The notes below the pieces were generated by a model. It saw only the letters and a program-made list of their open reading frames with translations, did no database searches and was not told where the DNA came from. A program made the translations under genes and the position numbers. Below are positions 15,047 to 23,679 of a DNA stretch of 28,647 nt, piece by piece (position 1 is the stretch's first letter; every line of letters starts with the position of its first letter). This DNA is from Clostridia bacterium (GTDB lineage Bacteria > Bacillota > Clostridia > Oscillospirales > Butyricicoccaceae). The stretch lies in contig JAFQKM010000274.1 of the NCBI GenBank assembly GCA_017396925.1, positions 1 to 28,647 on the forward strand, read 5' to 3'.

Positions 15047-17236
15047 ATGGATAGAAACGACATCCCAAAGGAATATCTTGATAAAGTTGATCTGATCGCA
15101 GAGCATCATCCCGAAGACCGTGATCTGATTTACGGCGCATTTGACTATGCACTGCAGCATCACGGAGATCAGCGCCGCAAGAGCGGCGAACCCTATGTCA
15201 TTCATCCCATTTCGGTCGCATCGATCATCGACGAATGGGGTTTTGACACCGAATCGATCCTGGCCGGCTTCCTCCACGATACCATCGAGGATACCGAAGT
15301 CACCTTCCAGGACGTCGAAAAGAAGTTCGGCACTTCGGTCGCCGAGCTGGTCGACGGCGTTACCAAGCTGGGTCACGTCGTCTACCAGAGCCGTGAGGAA
15401 GAGCAGATGGAAGACCTGCGCAAGATGTTCATTGCCATGGCAAAGGATATCCGCGTTATCATCATCAAGCTGGCCGACTCGACCCACAATATCCGCACCA
15501 TCGAGTTCAAGCGCATCGAATCCCAGCGCAAGAAAGCGCTGGAGATCATGGAGATCTATGCACCCATCGCCCACCGCCTTGGTATGCAGGCAGTCAAGTG
15601 GGAGCTGGAAGACCGTTCGCTGAAGATCCTCGACCCCTACGGCTACGGAGAGATCAGTGATTATATCGGCGAGCGCTCGAGCCTGTATAACAATTTCCTC
15701 GAACGTACCCAGCACGCCATCGGCGACATCGTCCGCCAGCAGGGCATCGAGTGTTATGTCAAGGCCCGCGTCAAGTCGGTCTACAGCATCTACCGCAAGC
15801 TCTATGGCCAGAATCTGACCTTCTCCGAGCTGTACGATATCTGCGCCGCCCGCGTCATCGTCAAGACACTGGGCGACTGCTATGCCGTCCTCGGTCTGAT
15901 CCACGAGCAGTACCGTCCCGTTCCCGGTCGTTTCAAAGACTATATTTCGTCGCCCAAGCCCAACGGCTACCAGTCGCTGCACACCGTTGTCATCGGCAAA
16001 GACGGTATCCCGTTTGAAGTCCAGATCCGCACCGAAGAAATGGACCATACCGCCGAATACGGTATCGCAGCCCACTGGAAATATAAGGGCGGCCTGAAGG
16101 GCCAGCAGAAGGAAGAGGCCTTTGCATGGGTCCGTCAGCTGCTGGAATCCCAGCAGGACGTCGAGGCCGAAGAGTTCGTTCAGAGCATCAAGGTCGATAT
16201 GTTTGCCGACGAGGTCTATGTCTTCACCCCCGGCGGCGACGTCATCAACCTGCCTCAGGGCTCGACACCCATCGACTTTGCCTATGCCATTCATTCGGCT
16301 GTCGGCAACAACATGGTCGGCGCCCATGTCAACGGCCGTATCGTCAACTTCGACTACGAGCTGAAGAGCGGCGAGATCGTCGATATCATTACCTCCAAGA
16401 CCTCTACCGGCCCCAAGCGCGGCTGGCTGCAGATCGTAAAGACCACCAGTGCCAAGACCAAGATCCGTCAGTGGTTCAAGCGTGAGCGCAAGGAAGAGAA
16501 CATCGCAGAAGGCAAGGCCGAGCTGGAGCGCGAGCTGCGTGTCAATCTGCTGATGGATGATTTCTCCGATCCCGAGCTCAAGGATATCATCCTCAAGCGC
16601 CTCAAGATGAACACCGAGGAAGAACTGTATGCCAATGTCGGTTACGGCGGCGTGACGGTCTCCCGTGTTGTCGCCAAGGTCAAGGAAGAGGCTGCCAAGC
16701 TGGCCAAGGCCAGAACCCCCATGACGCTGGAGACCGTTGCACAGAACCAGAAGCCGGCCAAGAAGCCCAATTCCAACAACGGCGTCATCATCGAGGGCAT
16801 CGACAACTGCCCCGTCAAGTTTGCCAAGTGCTGCAGCCCCATTCCGGGCGATCCCATCATCGGTTTTGTCAGCCGCGGCTTTGGCGTATCGGTCCACCGC
16901 CAGGATTGCCCCAATGCCATTAACGGCCAGAAGAACCCCGAGAATGCCGGCCGCTGGATCAAGACCTATTGGGACCATGGCAAGAACCAGACCTTCTATG
17001 CGCCCCTCACCATCGATATCCGCACCCGCGTCGGTGCCATTGCCGATATCGTTACCGTTCTGACCAACATGAAGCTCAATATCGGCGAGTTCAACGGCAA
17101 GGACCTCGACGATGGCCACAGCCAGTATACCCTGCAGGCCGGCGTCAACAGCACCGACCAGCTCGATCTGCTGATCTCCCGTCTGCGTAAGATCAAGGGT
17201 GTATCCGATGTTATCCGCGGACACGAGATCCGTTGA
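15047..17236 (+). CDS. relA: Bifunctional (p)ppGpp synthetase/hydrolase Rel
   Basis: This 729-residue protein makes and degrades the stringent-response alarmone (p)ppGpp. In order: HD hydrolase (about 25-180), synthetase (about 210-345), TGS (about 395-455), helical, conserved-cysteine and ACT domains (about 655-729). Hydrolase residues align with streptococcal Rel numbering: R44, H53, H77-D78, E81-D82, D144 and N148. Synthetase motifs are RVKSVYSIYRK (241-251), YD at 263-264, RFKD (295-298, the RXKD type of bifunctional enzymes) and Y308. The motif usually read LADRLHN is LADSTHN here (S145, T146). The cysteine pair is in KCCSPIPGD. AAGGGG precedes the ATG; recJ is directly upstream. Confidence 0.96.
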   Translation: MDRNDIPKEYLDKVDLIAEHHPEDRDLIYGAFDYALQHHGDQRRKSGEPYVIHPISVASIIDEWGFDTESILAGFLHDTIEDTEVTFQDVEKKFGTSVAELVDGVTKLGHVVYQSREEEQMEDLRKMFIAMAKDIRVIIIKLADSTHNIRTIEFKRIESQRKKALEIMEIYAPIAHRLGMQAVKWELEDRSLKILDPYGYGEISDYIGERSSLYNNFLERTQHAIGDIVRQQGIECYVKARVKSVYSIYRKLYGQNLTFSELYDICAARVIVKTLGDCYAVLGLIHEQYRPVPGRFKDYISSPKPNGYQSLHTVVIGKDGIPFEVQIRTEEMDHTAEYGIAAHWKYKGGLKGQQKEEAFAWVRQLLESQQDVEAEEFVQSIKVDMFADEVYVFTPGGDVINLPQGSTPIDFAYAIHSAVGNNMVGAHVNGRIVNFDYELKSGEIVDIITSKTSTGPKRGWLQIVKTTSAKTKIRQWFKRERKEENIAEGKAELERELRVNLLMDDFSDPELKDIILKRLKMNTEEELYANVGYGGVTVSRVVAKVKEEAAKLAKARTPMTLETVAQNQKPAKKPNSNNGVIIEGIDNCPVKFAKCCSPIPGDPIIGFVSRGFGVSVHRQDCPNAINGQKNPENAGRWIKTYWDHGKNQTFYAPLTIDIRTRVGAIADIVTVLTNMKLNIGEFNGKDLDDGHSQYTLQAGVNSTDQLDLLISRLRKIKGVSDVIRGHEIR

Positions 17237-17279
17237 TCCGTTCAGACTTTTATCCATTACCGAAAGGAAACTATAGATT

Positions 17280-17738
17280 ATGCGTGCAGTTGTAACCAGG
17301 GTCAGCCGTGCCTCTATCGAGATCAACGGCCAGCCCGGTGCATCCATGGGTCAGGGCCTGCTGGTCCTGCTGGGCATCGGCCCCAACGATACCGAAAAGG
17401 AAGCCCTCTATCTGGCCGAGAAGTGTGCTGTTCAGCGCATTTTTGAGGATGAGAACGGCAAAATGAACAAGAGCATGGCCGATATCGGCGGCGAGATGCT
17501 GGTGGTGTCCAACTTCACCCTCTATGCCGATTGCTCTCATGGCCGCCGCCCCGATTTCTTCGGTGCGGCCAAGCCGGATATCGCCATTCCGCTTTATGAA
17601 TGCTTCAAAAAGCGCCTTGGCGAACTGGGTGTGACCTACCACTGCGGCGAGTTTGGCGCCGATATGAAGATCGACCATGTCAATGACGGCCCTGTCACTC
17701 TGATCATGGATACCGACACAATGATGAAGAAAAGGTGA
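17280..17738 (+). CDS. dtd: D-aminoacyl-tRNA deacylase
   Basis: This 152-residue protein is the DTD editing enzyme, which hydrolyses D-amino acids (and glycine mischarged on tRNA-Ala) from tRNA. The N-terminal MRAVVTRVSRASIEI, GLLVLLGI, SNFTLYAD (the family SQxTL motif, here with Asn for Gln) and the C-terminal ND-GPVT with the Gly-cis-Pro are visible. Length is typical. GAAAGGA lies upstream of the ATG. It follows rel by 43 bases and precedes the metallo-hydrolase by six; rel-dtd adjacency is common in Firmicutes. Confidence 0.95.
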   Translation: MRAVVTRVSRASIEINGQPGASMGQGLLVLLGIGPNDTEKEALYLAEKCAVQRIFEDENGKMNKSMADIGGEMLVVSNFTLYADCSHGRRPDFFGAAKPDIAIPLYECFKKRLGELGVTYHCGEFGADMKIDHVNDGPVTLIMDTDTMMKKR

Positions 17739-17744
17739 TTTGCT

Positions 17745-18425
17745 ATGCTCATGCGTGTACTTGAAACCGGTATGTTCCATACCAACTGCTATATGGTCGG
17801 CGACGAGAAGGCAGGGGAGTGCGTCCTCTTCGATCCCGGCGCTTCGATCAGCAAGCTGAAGGCCTTTATCGATGAAAACGGCATGAAGGTCAAGTATATC
17901 GTTCTGACCCATGCCCATTTCGACCATGTCATGGCAGCGCCTGCTATTCAGGAATACACCGGCGCCCAGCTGCTCATCCACGAGAAGGATGCGCTCCTGC
18001 TCAGCCCCGAGAATCCCGAAGCCAACCGCAGGAACTATCTGCGCGAGGTTATTTCCAAAGGGGATGTCCGCGATTATGAATACAAAATGCCCCGTGTCGA
18101 CCGTATGCTCAGCGACGGCGATACCTTTGAAGTGGGCGAACTGACCTTTACCGTTCTCAACACGCCCGGCCACACCGCCGGCTCCTGCACATTTATCTGC
18201 GGCGATGTCATGATCTCGGGCGACACCCTGTTCAAGGATGCCTGCGGCCGTTGGGATATGACCAGCGGCAGCGAAGACGATATGATGCACAGCCTCTGCC
18301 GTCTGCACGATCTGGAAGGCGATTACCGCGTTTTCAGCGGCCACGGCGCACCGACCACACTGGAGGCCGAGCGTCAGAACAACTTCTATATGCGCACAGC
18401 ACTGACCAAGTGCGGAAAGAAATAA
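17745..18425 (+). CDS. MBL-fold metallo-hydrolase (glyoxalase II-like)
   Basis: This 226-residue protein has the metallo-beta-lactamase fold. The binuclear metal site is complete: THAHFDH (H56, H58, D60, H61), GHTAGS (H143), SGDTLF (D160) and SGHG (H200). The overall pattern (NCYMVGDE near the start, LFDPG, NTPGHTAG) is that of small YcbL/glyoxalase II-like hydrolases, which are thioesterases in some cases. The specific substrate is unknown. It sits between dtd and hemZ, a conserved arrangement in Clostridia, with gaps of six and three bases, implying one operon. Confidence 0.9.
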   Translation: MLMRVLETGMFHTNCYMVGDEKAGECVLFDPGASISKLKAFIDENGMKVKYIVLTHAHFDHVMAAPAIQEYTGAQLLIHEKDALLLSPENPEANRRNYLREVISKGDVRDYEYKMPRVDRMLSDGDTFEVGELTFTVLNTPGHTAGSCTFICGDVMISGDTLFKDACGRWDMTSGSEDDMMHSLCRLHDLEGDYRVFSGHGAPTTLEAERQNNFYMRTALTKCGKK

Positions 18426-18428
18426 ATT

Positions 18429-19871
18429 ATGCGTTTTTATCTGATCGGTCACGAGCGTATCAATCCCATTCTGCAGCTGCTCATCTGCCTGTTTCCCGAT
18501 GAAGAACACAGCCAGGGAAATCCGGATGAGGGATTTGAAGGGGAGTATGTCATCTCCGAGCTGCGGGCAGGGGAGGGCCGCCTGATTGCCGAGGCCCGTG
18601 ATTACCGCGGCCATGTCTATACATTGGATTGCCCTGCAGGGATGACCGCCGATGATCCGGCCATGAATGAATATGTCCGCCGCGCCCTCTATCTGCTTCT
18701 GCTGCCTCAGCTCGAGCAGCCGCCTGTATGGGGTATGCTGACCGGCGTCAAGCCGGCAAAGCTGGTGCGCAATATGCTGGCCCGAGGTATGACGCCGGCC
18801 GAAGCGGCCACCTCGCTGCGCGAGGACTATTATGTCACCCCGCGCCGGGCCAGCCTTGCCGTTCGTTCGGGCGCCGTTTCCCGGGACTATAAACTGCAGA
18901 TGGGCCCCAGAGACATCGATCTTTATATCGGCATCCCGTTCTGCCCGGCCAAGTGCAGCTATTGCTCGTTTGTCAGCAACGACGTCCGCAGCTGGGGTCA
19001 CATGGTCGAACCTTATGTGCAGGCCCTGCTTCGCGAGGTCGAGGGTATGGGCCGTGTCCTCCGCCAGACCGGCCGCGAGATCAAGAGCATCTATATCGGC
19101 GGCGGTACCCCTTCGATTCTGAATGAGGATCAGCTGGCACGCCTGCTGGATGCCGTGCATACCCATTTCGATCTGGGCAGCCTCGGCGAGTTCACCCTCG
19201 AAGCCGGCCGCCCCGAGACCATCACCGCCGAAAAGCTGCGTATTGCCGCACAGGGCGGGGTAGGGCGCATCAGCATCAATCCGCAGACCATGAATGAAGA
19301 GGTCCTGCGCGGCGTCGGACGTCTGCATACCGCACAGGATATCATCGATTGCTATCACATGGCGCGCGAGACCGCCGACTTCCAGATCAACATGGACCTG
19401 ATTGCCGGCCTGCCCGGCGATGATGATCAGAGTCTGATCTCCAGTGTCGAGCAGGTGGTGGCGCTGGATCCCGACAATGTCACCCTGCACAGCATGGCAC
19501 GCAAGCGCGGTGCGCCGCTGCGTTTCGGCAAGACCGGCACGCTGGCCGCCGAAACGGTCGACCGCTGCCACGATATCATCGGGCAGAAGGGATATGTGCC
19601 TTATTATCTCTATCGCCAGAAATATATTGCCGGTGGCCTGGAGAATACCGGCTTTGCCAAGCCGGGTACCGAGTGCCGCTATAACGTCGTCATGATGGAA
19701 GAGATCGGCGATGTTGCTGCTTTGGGCAGCGGCGGTGTTACCAAGCTGGTTTACGAAGACGGTCACATCGAGCGTATCACCAACCCCAAATACCCCATCG
19801 AATACATTCAGGGGCCGGAAAAGATCGAGCAGAGTTTGCATAAACTGTTAAAAGCATTGGAAAATCATTGA
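18429..19871 (+). CDS. hemZ: Coproporphyrinogen dehydrogenase HemZ (radical SAM)
   Basis: This 480-residue protein is a HemN/HemZ-type radical SAM enzyme for oxygen-independent coproporphyrinogen handling in heme synthesis. The FeS motif PFCPAKCSYCSF has C172, C176 and C179. It is followed by YIGGGTPS, FTLEAGRPETIT, RISINPQTMN and MDLIAGLPGD, all standard for the family, with the C-terminal PYYLYRQKYIAGGLENTGF and KYPIEYI typical of HemZ rather than HemW. The N-terminal 165 residues form the HemZ-specific extension. It starts three bases after the MBL gene stop, and the next promoter overlaps its stop codon. Whether it supplies heme in this presumably anaerobic organism is unproven; HemZ annotation is by family. 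Confidence 0.93.
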   Translation: MRFYLIGHERINPILQLLICLFPDEEHSQGNPDEGFEGEYVISELRAGEGRLIAEARDYRGHVYTLDCPAGMTADDPAMNEYVRRALYLLLLPQLEQPPVWGMLTGVKPAKLVRNMLARGMTPAEAATSLREDYYVTPRRASLAVRSGAVSRDYKLQMGPRDIDLYIGIPFCPAKCSYCSFVSNDVRSWGHMVEPYVQALLREVEGMGRVLRQTGREIKSIYIGGGTPSILNEDQLARLLDAVHTHFDLGSLGEFTLEAGRPETITAEKLRIAAQGGVGRISINPQTMNEEVLRGVGRLHTAQDIIDCYHMARETADFQINMDLIAGLPGDDDQSLISSVEQVVALDPDNVTLHSMARKRGAPLRFGKTGTLAAETVDRCHDIIGQKGYVPYYLYRQKYIAGGLENTGFAKPGTECRYNVVMMEEIGDVAALGSGGVTKLVYEDGHIERITNPKYPIEYIQGPEKIEQSLHKLLKALENH

Positions 19872-19896
19872 ACTTTAGTTCGATAAGTGATATAAT
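19868..19896 (+). promoter_or_regulatory. Promoter of the zinc-ribbon gene
   Basis: TTGAAC (19868-19873), a 17-base spacer and consensus TATAAT (19891-19896). It overlaps the hemZ stop codon, so the following genes have independent transcription. Confidence 0.8.
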
Positions 19897-19965
19897 GGCA
19901 CCAAATCATAGCCATCCCCTGTATGCGGAAAATACCGTATGCATCTTCGAAAGGAGTCATAGATT

Positions 19966-20361
19966 ATGGATCTGAACGTAAAAGCAATTCTGGAAAGTGC
20001 AAAGGCAACTGCCGCTGCTGCCGCCGAAAAGGCCGGCAAGATGGCCGATGTCGCCACCAAGAAGGCCGGCGATATGGCAGTTATGACCAAGCTCAATCTG
20101 CAGATCTTTGATTTGAATACCGAGATCGATGCCGTTTACAAGGAAATCGGCAAGATCAGCTATCTGTCCTTTGTCGGCGACTGCAGCCACGAAGGCGAGC
20201 TGGACGATAAGTATGCCCAGATCTCCGAGCGTCTGGCCAAGATCGCCGAGATCCGCGAGACCATCGCCAATACAAAGACAACGCTGGAATGCCCTGGCTG
20301 CGGTAAGGAATGCAGCAAGGAAGACGCTTTCTGCAGCAAGTGCGGCCACAAGCTGTCTTGA
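19966..20361 (+). CDS. Small zinc-ribbon protein with Ala-rich helical N terminus
   Basis: This 131-residue protein has an Ala/Lys-rich helical start (about 6-40), a second helical region with coiled-coil character (43-105) and a C-terminal zinc ribbon with C109, C112, C123 and C126 (CPGCGKE...FCSKCGHKL). GAAAGGAG lies nine bases before the ATG. The ribbon predicts zinc binding and perhaps protein or nucleic-acid contact. The N-terminal repeat of AEKAGKMADVATKKAGDMA resembles amphipathic membrane- or lipid-binding helices. No enzyme motif is present and I cannot assign a function. It has its own promoter and a GC-rich hairpin after it. Confidence 0.8.
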   Translation: MDLNVKAILESAKATAAAAAEKAGKMADVATKKAGDMAVMTKLNLQIFDLNTEIDAVYKEIGKISYLSFVGDCSHEGELDDKYAQISERLAKIAEIRETIANTKTTLECPGCGKECSKEDAFCSKCGHKLS

Positions 20362-20384
20362 TCGTATTCTGAAGCATGAATCAT

Positions 20385-20411
20385 GGGGAGGGACGATTGT
20401 CCTTCCCCTTT
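20385..20411 (+). terminator. Candidate terminator after the zinc-ribbon gene
   Basis: GGGGAGGGAC (20385-20394) pairs with GTCCTTCCCC (20399-20408) around GATT, with one G-T pair. Only TTT follows, so it may be leaky or act instead as an RNA-stability element. Confidence 0.5.
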
Positions 20412-20446
20412 CCACTGTTTGCGGCTTTTCCCCGCAGGAGGTATTT

Positions 20447-20803
20447 ATGGATCTGATGATCAACAACGTTCGTGTGTTCACCATGCAGGAAGAGCATCCC
20501 GTGCTGGAAGAGGGTTTTGTCGGCATCCGCGATGGCGTCTATACGCTGGTCAGTCTGGTGCAGCCCCGCATCATGGCCCGTACATTTATCGACGGTGTGG
20601 GGAAGACACTGGTGCCGCTGGCGCTGCTGGAGCCGCTGCAGGCTCTTGTGCAGGGCGCGGCCGATACGGTCTGGCCCGAAGTGCCGGCCGACAGCGTATT
20701 GCTGGAAGGGCCGGTCGATCTGCAGGATCTGCAGAATGTACGTCTTTCGCAGATCTGTATGATCCTGCATGAAGGAAAGGTACTCTGGCAGAAAGCCATA
20801 TAA
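20447..20803 (+). CDS. Hypothetical protein, resembles an amidohydrolase N-terminal cradle
   Basis: This 118-residue protein starts at an ATG after CAGGAGG (20435-20441). I do not recognise a family. The first 62 residues resemble the composite beta-sandwich at the start of amidohydrolases: INNVRVFTMQ, EEGFVGIRDGVYTLVS, then FIDGVGKTLVPLALLEP. In true amidohydrolases that last segment reads GKxxMPGFIDAHTH; here the metal-binding His-x-His is replaced by LEPLQ, and no barrel follows. The remainder (63-118) has no motif I know and ends WQKAI. It precedes the flippase gene by 38 bases. It could be a degenerate fragment that kept its frame, or a small protein with a convergent pattern. Confidence 0.7.
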   Translation: MDLMINNVRVFTMQEEHPVLEEGFVGIRDGVYTLVSLVQPRIMARTFIDGVGKTLVPLALLEPLQALVQGAADTVWPEVPADSVLLEGPVDLQDLQNVRLSQICMILHEGKVLWQKAI

Positions 20804-20841
20804 TATACATAACAAGAAATCTATAAAAAGGTCGTGTTCTT

Positions 20842-22434
20842 TTGAAGAAAACAAAATCTGCATCCTTCTTTGAGGGCGCCTTTGTTCTGGTCCTTGCCGG
20901 CGTACTGGTCAAGGTCATCGGTGCCTTCTTTGCCATTCCCATCACCAATATTCTTGGCGGCGACGGTTATGGTATCTTTACCGTTGCCTACTATGTCTAT
21001 ACTGCTGTATTCGTTATTTCCACAGCCGGCCTGCCGGTTGCGGTATCCCGTATGGTTGCCGAGGCCAATGCACTGGGCAAGTATACCGAAGTCAAGCGTA
21101 TTTTCCGTGTGGCTTTGATCCTCTTTATGATCATCGGCGCCATCGGCACGGGCGTTATGGTCATCTTTGCCCAGCCTCTGGTCAACATGATCGGCAACAG
21201 CCGCGCCTATTATCCTGTTCTGGCCATTGCACCCTCGATCTTCTTTGTCACCATCGTTTCGGCCATCCGCGGCTATTTCCAGGGTCTGTCCAACATGGTG
21301 CCCACCGCCATTTCGCAGGTCATCGAAGCCGGCGGCAAGCTGGTCTTCGGTCTGCTGCTGTCCTGGTGGCTGATCCAGCGCGGCTATAGCCTGGAGATCG
21401 TTGTTTCGGGTGCCATTGCCGGTGTTACCATCGGTACGGTCCTCAGTGCGCTCTATACCATTCTGGTCAAGCTGCGCGCAGGCAGCGGCCTGCCCGAGGG
21501 CGCCGTCGACAGCGGCGAGTCGGCAAGCAGCGGCGAGATCGTCAAAAAACTGATCAAGATCGCTGTTCCCATCACCATCAGCTCTTCGGTCCTGTCGATC
21601 ACCAATCTGATCGATACGGCTGTTGTTCTCAACCGTCTGCAGGATGTCGGCCATTCGGAAGAGGTCGCCAATTTCATTTACGGCTGCTACGGCATGGCTG
21701 TAAAGATGTTTAACCTGCCCCAGGGCTTTATCGTTCCGCTGGCCGTCAGCGTAGTTCCTGCCGTTGCAGCAGCCTATGCCCGCAAGGACAATGCCAAGGC
21801 CGCCGGCACCATTACGGCTGCTCTGCGCTTCACCGGTATTCTGGCGCTGCCCTGCGCCGCCGGTCTGGCCGTGCTTTCCAAGCCCATCCTGTCGCTGCTC
21901 TATTACAATGTTCCCGATGAGGTCGAGATGGCAGCGCCCCTTCTGGTCATCATTTCTCCCGCCGTTCTGCTGATCGCCCTGGTTTCGGTCACCAATGCCA
22001 TTCTGCAGGCCATGGGCCGCGAAAAGGTGCCCATGATCAGCTTCATCTTCGGCGGCATCATCAAGCTGGTCACCAACTATACACTGGTCGGCACACCCGG
22101 CATCGAGATCAGCGGCGCACCCATCGGCACCATCCTGTGTTATGGCTCGATCTCGCTGATCAACCTGGCCATCATCATGAAGCACATCAAGGGCGTTTCG
22201 ATCACCCAGAGCTTCCTCAAGCCCTTTATTTCGGCTGCGGTCATGGCTGTTTTTGCTTTCGTTGTCTATGGTCCCGTCAGCGCTCTGCTGGGCGGTAAGA
22301 TCGGCGTAGTTGCCACCATCGGCATGTCGGCTGTTGTCTACCTGGTCATGCTGCTGGCCATCAAGGCTCTGCCCAAGGAAGAGATCCTGATGCTCCCCAA
22401 GGGCCAGAAAATTGCAAAGCTGCTGCGCCTGTAA
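20842..22434 (+). CDS. MurJ/SpoVB-type polysaccharide biosynthesis flippase (YabM position)
   Basis: This 530-residue, very hydrophobic protein has about 14 predicted membrane segments and belongs to the MOP superfamily (SpoVB/MurJ/YabM). Family features include the N-terminal KSASFFEGAFVLVLAGVLVKVIGAFFAIPITN and GGDGYGIFTVAYYVY regions, and R-Y-QG in the fourth segment (IRGYFQGLSNMVPTA). Such proteins flip lipid-linked cell-wall precursors. A TTG start at 20842 is used: AAAAAGG ends ten bases upstream and no ATG precedes the conserved KK-SFF-GA start. Its place directly before mazG matches B. subtilis yabM-yabN, although sequence alone does not separate SpoVB, YtgP and YabM. Confidence 0.92.
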   Translation: MKKTKSASFFEGAFVLVLAGVLVKVIGAFFAIPITNILGGDGYGIFTVAYYVYTAVFVISTAGLPVAVSRMVAEANALGKYTEVKRIFRVALILFMIIGAIGTGVMVIFAQPLVNMIGNSRAYYPVLAIAPSIFFVTIVSAIRGYFQGLSNMVPTAISQVIEAGGKLVFGLLLSWWLIQRGYSLEIVVSGAIAGVTIGTVLSALYTILVKLRAGSGLPEGAVDSGESASSGEIVKKLIKIAVPITISSSVLSITNLIDTAVVLNRLQDVGHSEEVANFIYGCYGMAVKMFNLPQGFIVPLAVSVVPAVAAAYARKDNAKAAGTITAALRFTGILALPCAAGLAVLSKPILSLLYYNVPDEVEMAAPLLVIISPAVLLIALVSVTNAILQAMGREKVPMISFIFGGIIKLVTNYTLVGTPGIEISGAPIGTILCYGSISLINLAIIMKHIKGVSITQSFLKPFISAAVMAVFAFVVYGPVSALLGGKIGVVATIGMSAVVYLVMLLAIKALPKEEILMLPKGQKIAKLLRL

Positions 22435-22485
22435 TGCTATAAGGTGCAGTGTAAAGGCGTTTTAAGAGTGAAAACCGAACTTTTT

Positions 22486-22516
22486 TTGTGTAATTGCGCA
22501 CAGAATACCCGATAAT
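22486..22516 (+). promoter_or_regulatory. Weak candidate promoter of mazG
   Basis: TTGTGT (22486-22491) and GATAAT (22511-22516) are separated by 19 bases, longer than ideal. The 103-base gap before mazG otherwise holds no obvious terminator. Confidence 0.35.
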
Positions 22517-22537
22517 ACTTGCAAAGGGGAATGTTTT

Positions 22538-23329
22538 ATGATAAGTTTTAAAAGCAAGTCAAATTATGGATTTGAAGATCTGTTGGAAATTATGGATATC
22601 CTGCGCGGCCCCGGCGGCTGCCCCTGGGATATCGAACAGACCCACGAGAGCATTCGTAAGAATTTTATTGAAGAGGTCTACGAAGCTGTAGAAGCCATCG
22701 ATCTGAAGGACAACACCCTGCTCTGTGAAGAGCTGGGCGACGTCATTCTGCAGTGTGTCTATCATGCGGATATGGCCGAGGAAGAGGGCGCCTTCAACAT
22801 CAATGATGTCTGCGACGGCGTCTGCAAGAAGCTCATTCTGCGCCATCCCCATATCTTTGGCGATGCCAAGGCCGAAACCTCCGAGCAGGTCCTGACCACC
22901 TGGGAAGAGATCAAGCGCGTGGAGAAGGGGCAGAAGACCTACAGCGATACCATCAATCAGGTGGCCAAGTCGCTGCCTGCGCTGATGTATGCCCAGAAGG
23001 TGCAGAAGAAGGCCAAGAAGGCCGGCTTTGACTGGCCCGATGTATCGGGTGCTTTCGATAAGATCGACGAGGAAAAGCGCGAACTGATGGAGGCTGTAGC
23101 AGGCAGAGGCAATGCCGAAGAAGAGCTGGGCGACCTGCTGTTTGCCGTTGTCAATGTGGCGCGCTTCCTGGATATCGATTCCGAAGAGGCGCTGACCCGT
23201 GCCAGCCAGAAGTTTGTCCGCCGTTTTGTCGCCATGGAAGGCATGGCCGCCCGCCCGCTGGACGAGATGACCCTCGAAGAGATGGACGTGCTCTGGAATG
23301 AAGCCAAGCGCAAGGAACAGGCAGAATAA
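22538..23329 (+). CDS. mazG: Nucleoside triphosphate pyrophosphohydrolase MazG
   Basis: This 263-residue protein has two MazG domains. The first shows LRGPGGCPWD (22-31), EEVYEAVEAI (from 45) and CEELGDVILQ (63-72); the second shows EEKRELMEAVAG and AEEELGDLLFAVVNVARFL. The paired E-x-x-E and E-x-x-D motifs coordinate magnesium for cleaving NTPs to NMP and pyrophosphate, cleaning the nucleotide pool. B. subtilis YabN carries an extra N-terminal methyltransferase domain; it is absent here, and the length equals E. coli MazG. AAAGGGGA precedes the ATG. It keeps the yabM-yabN order. Confidence 0.95.
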   Translation: MISFKSKSNYGFEDLLEIMDILRGPGGCPWDIEQTHESIRKNFIEEVYEAVEAIDLKDNTLLCEELGDVILQCVYHADMAEEEGAFNINDVCDGVCKKLILRHPHIFGDAKAETSEQVLTTWEEIKRVEKGQKTYSDTINQVAKSLPALMYAQKVQKKAKKAGFDWPDVSGAFDKIDEEKRELMEAVAGRGNAEEELGDLLFAVVNVARFLDIDSEEALTRASQKFVRRFVAMEGMAARPLDEMTLEEMDVLWNEAKRKEQAE

Positions 23330-23382
23330 GACCTGTTTTGAAATAAATCAAGTTTAAAATTTACATTTGGAGGATACAACCC

Positions 23383-23658
23383 ATGAACAAGACAGAACTG
23401 ATCGCAGCAATTGCTGAGAAGACAGAGCTTTCCAAGAAGGATGCCGAGAAGGCCCTGACCGCTATGATCGAAGCCATTTCCGAAGAGCTGGAAGAGGGCA
23501 ACAAGGTCCAGCTGATCGGCTTTGGTTCTTTTGAAGTTAAGACAAGAGCTGCACGCACCGCTTTCAACCCCCAGACAAAGCAGCCCATCGAGCTGGCTGA
23601 GTCCAAGTACCCCACCTTCAAGGCCGGCAAGGCTCTGAAGGACAGAGTTGCCAAGTAA
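23383..23658 (+). CDS. hup: Histone-like DNA-binding protein HU
   Basis: This 91-residue protein is HU, the nucleoid-associated dimer that bends DNA. MNKTELIAAIAEKTELSKKDAE, then G-KVQLIGFGSFEV, and the DNA-binding arm AARTAFNPQTKQPIEL with final FKAGKALKD are classic. GGAGGA lies before the ATG. A possible TTGAAA (23338) with an ill-matched -10 (TACATT) falls too close to the ribosome binding site, so its promoter is unclear. Threonine and alanine codons lean toward ACA and GCT like rpsB-tsf. A strong terminator follows, isolating it from the yab genes it interrupts. Confidence 0.97.
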   Translation: MNKTELIAAIAEKTELSKKDAEKALTAMIEAISEELEEGNKVQLIGFGSFEVKTRAARTAFNPQTKQPIELAESKYPTFKAGKALKDRVAK

Positions 23659-23679
23659 GCAATTTCCATCAGAAAGAGG

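Noticed and set aside
14930..19841. Very long open frames on the minus strand opposite rel, dtd, the MBL gene and hemZ (over 800 codons each).
   Set aside because: They lie opposite well-identified genes, show repetitive low-complexity composition (Leu/Val/Asp/Gly-rich) and have no family motif. They follow from the codon bias of the real genes.
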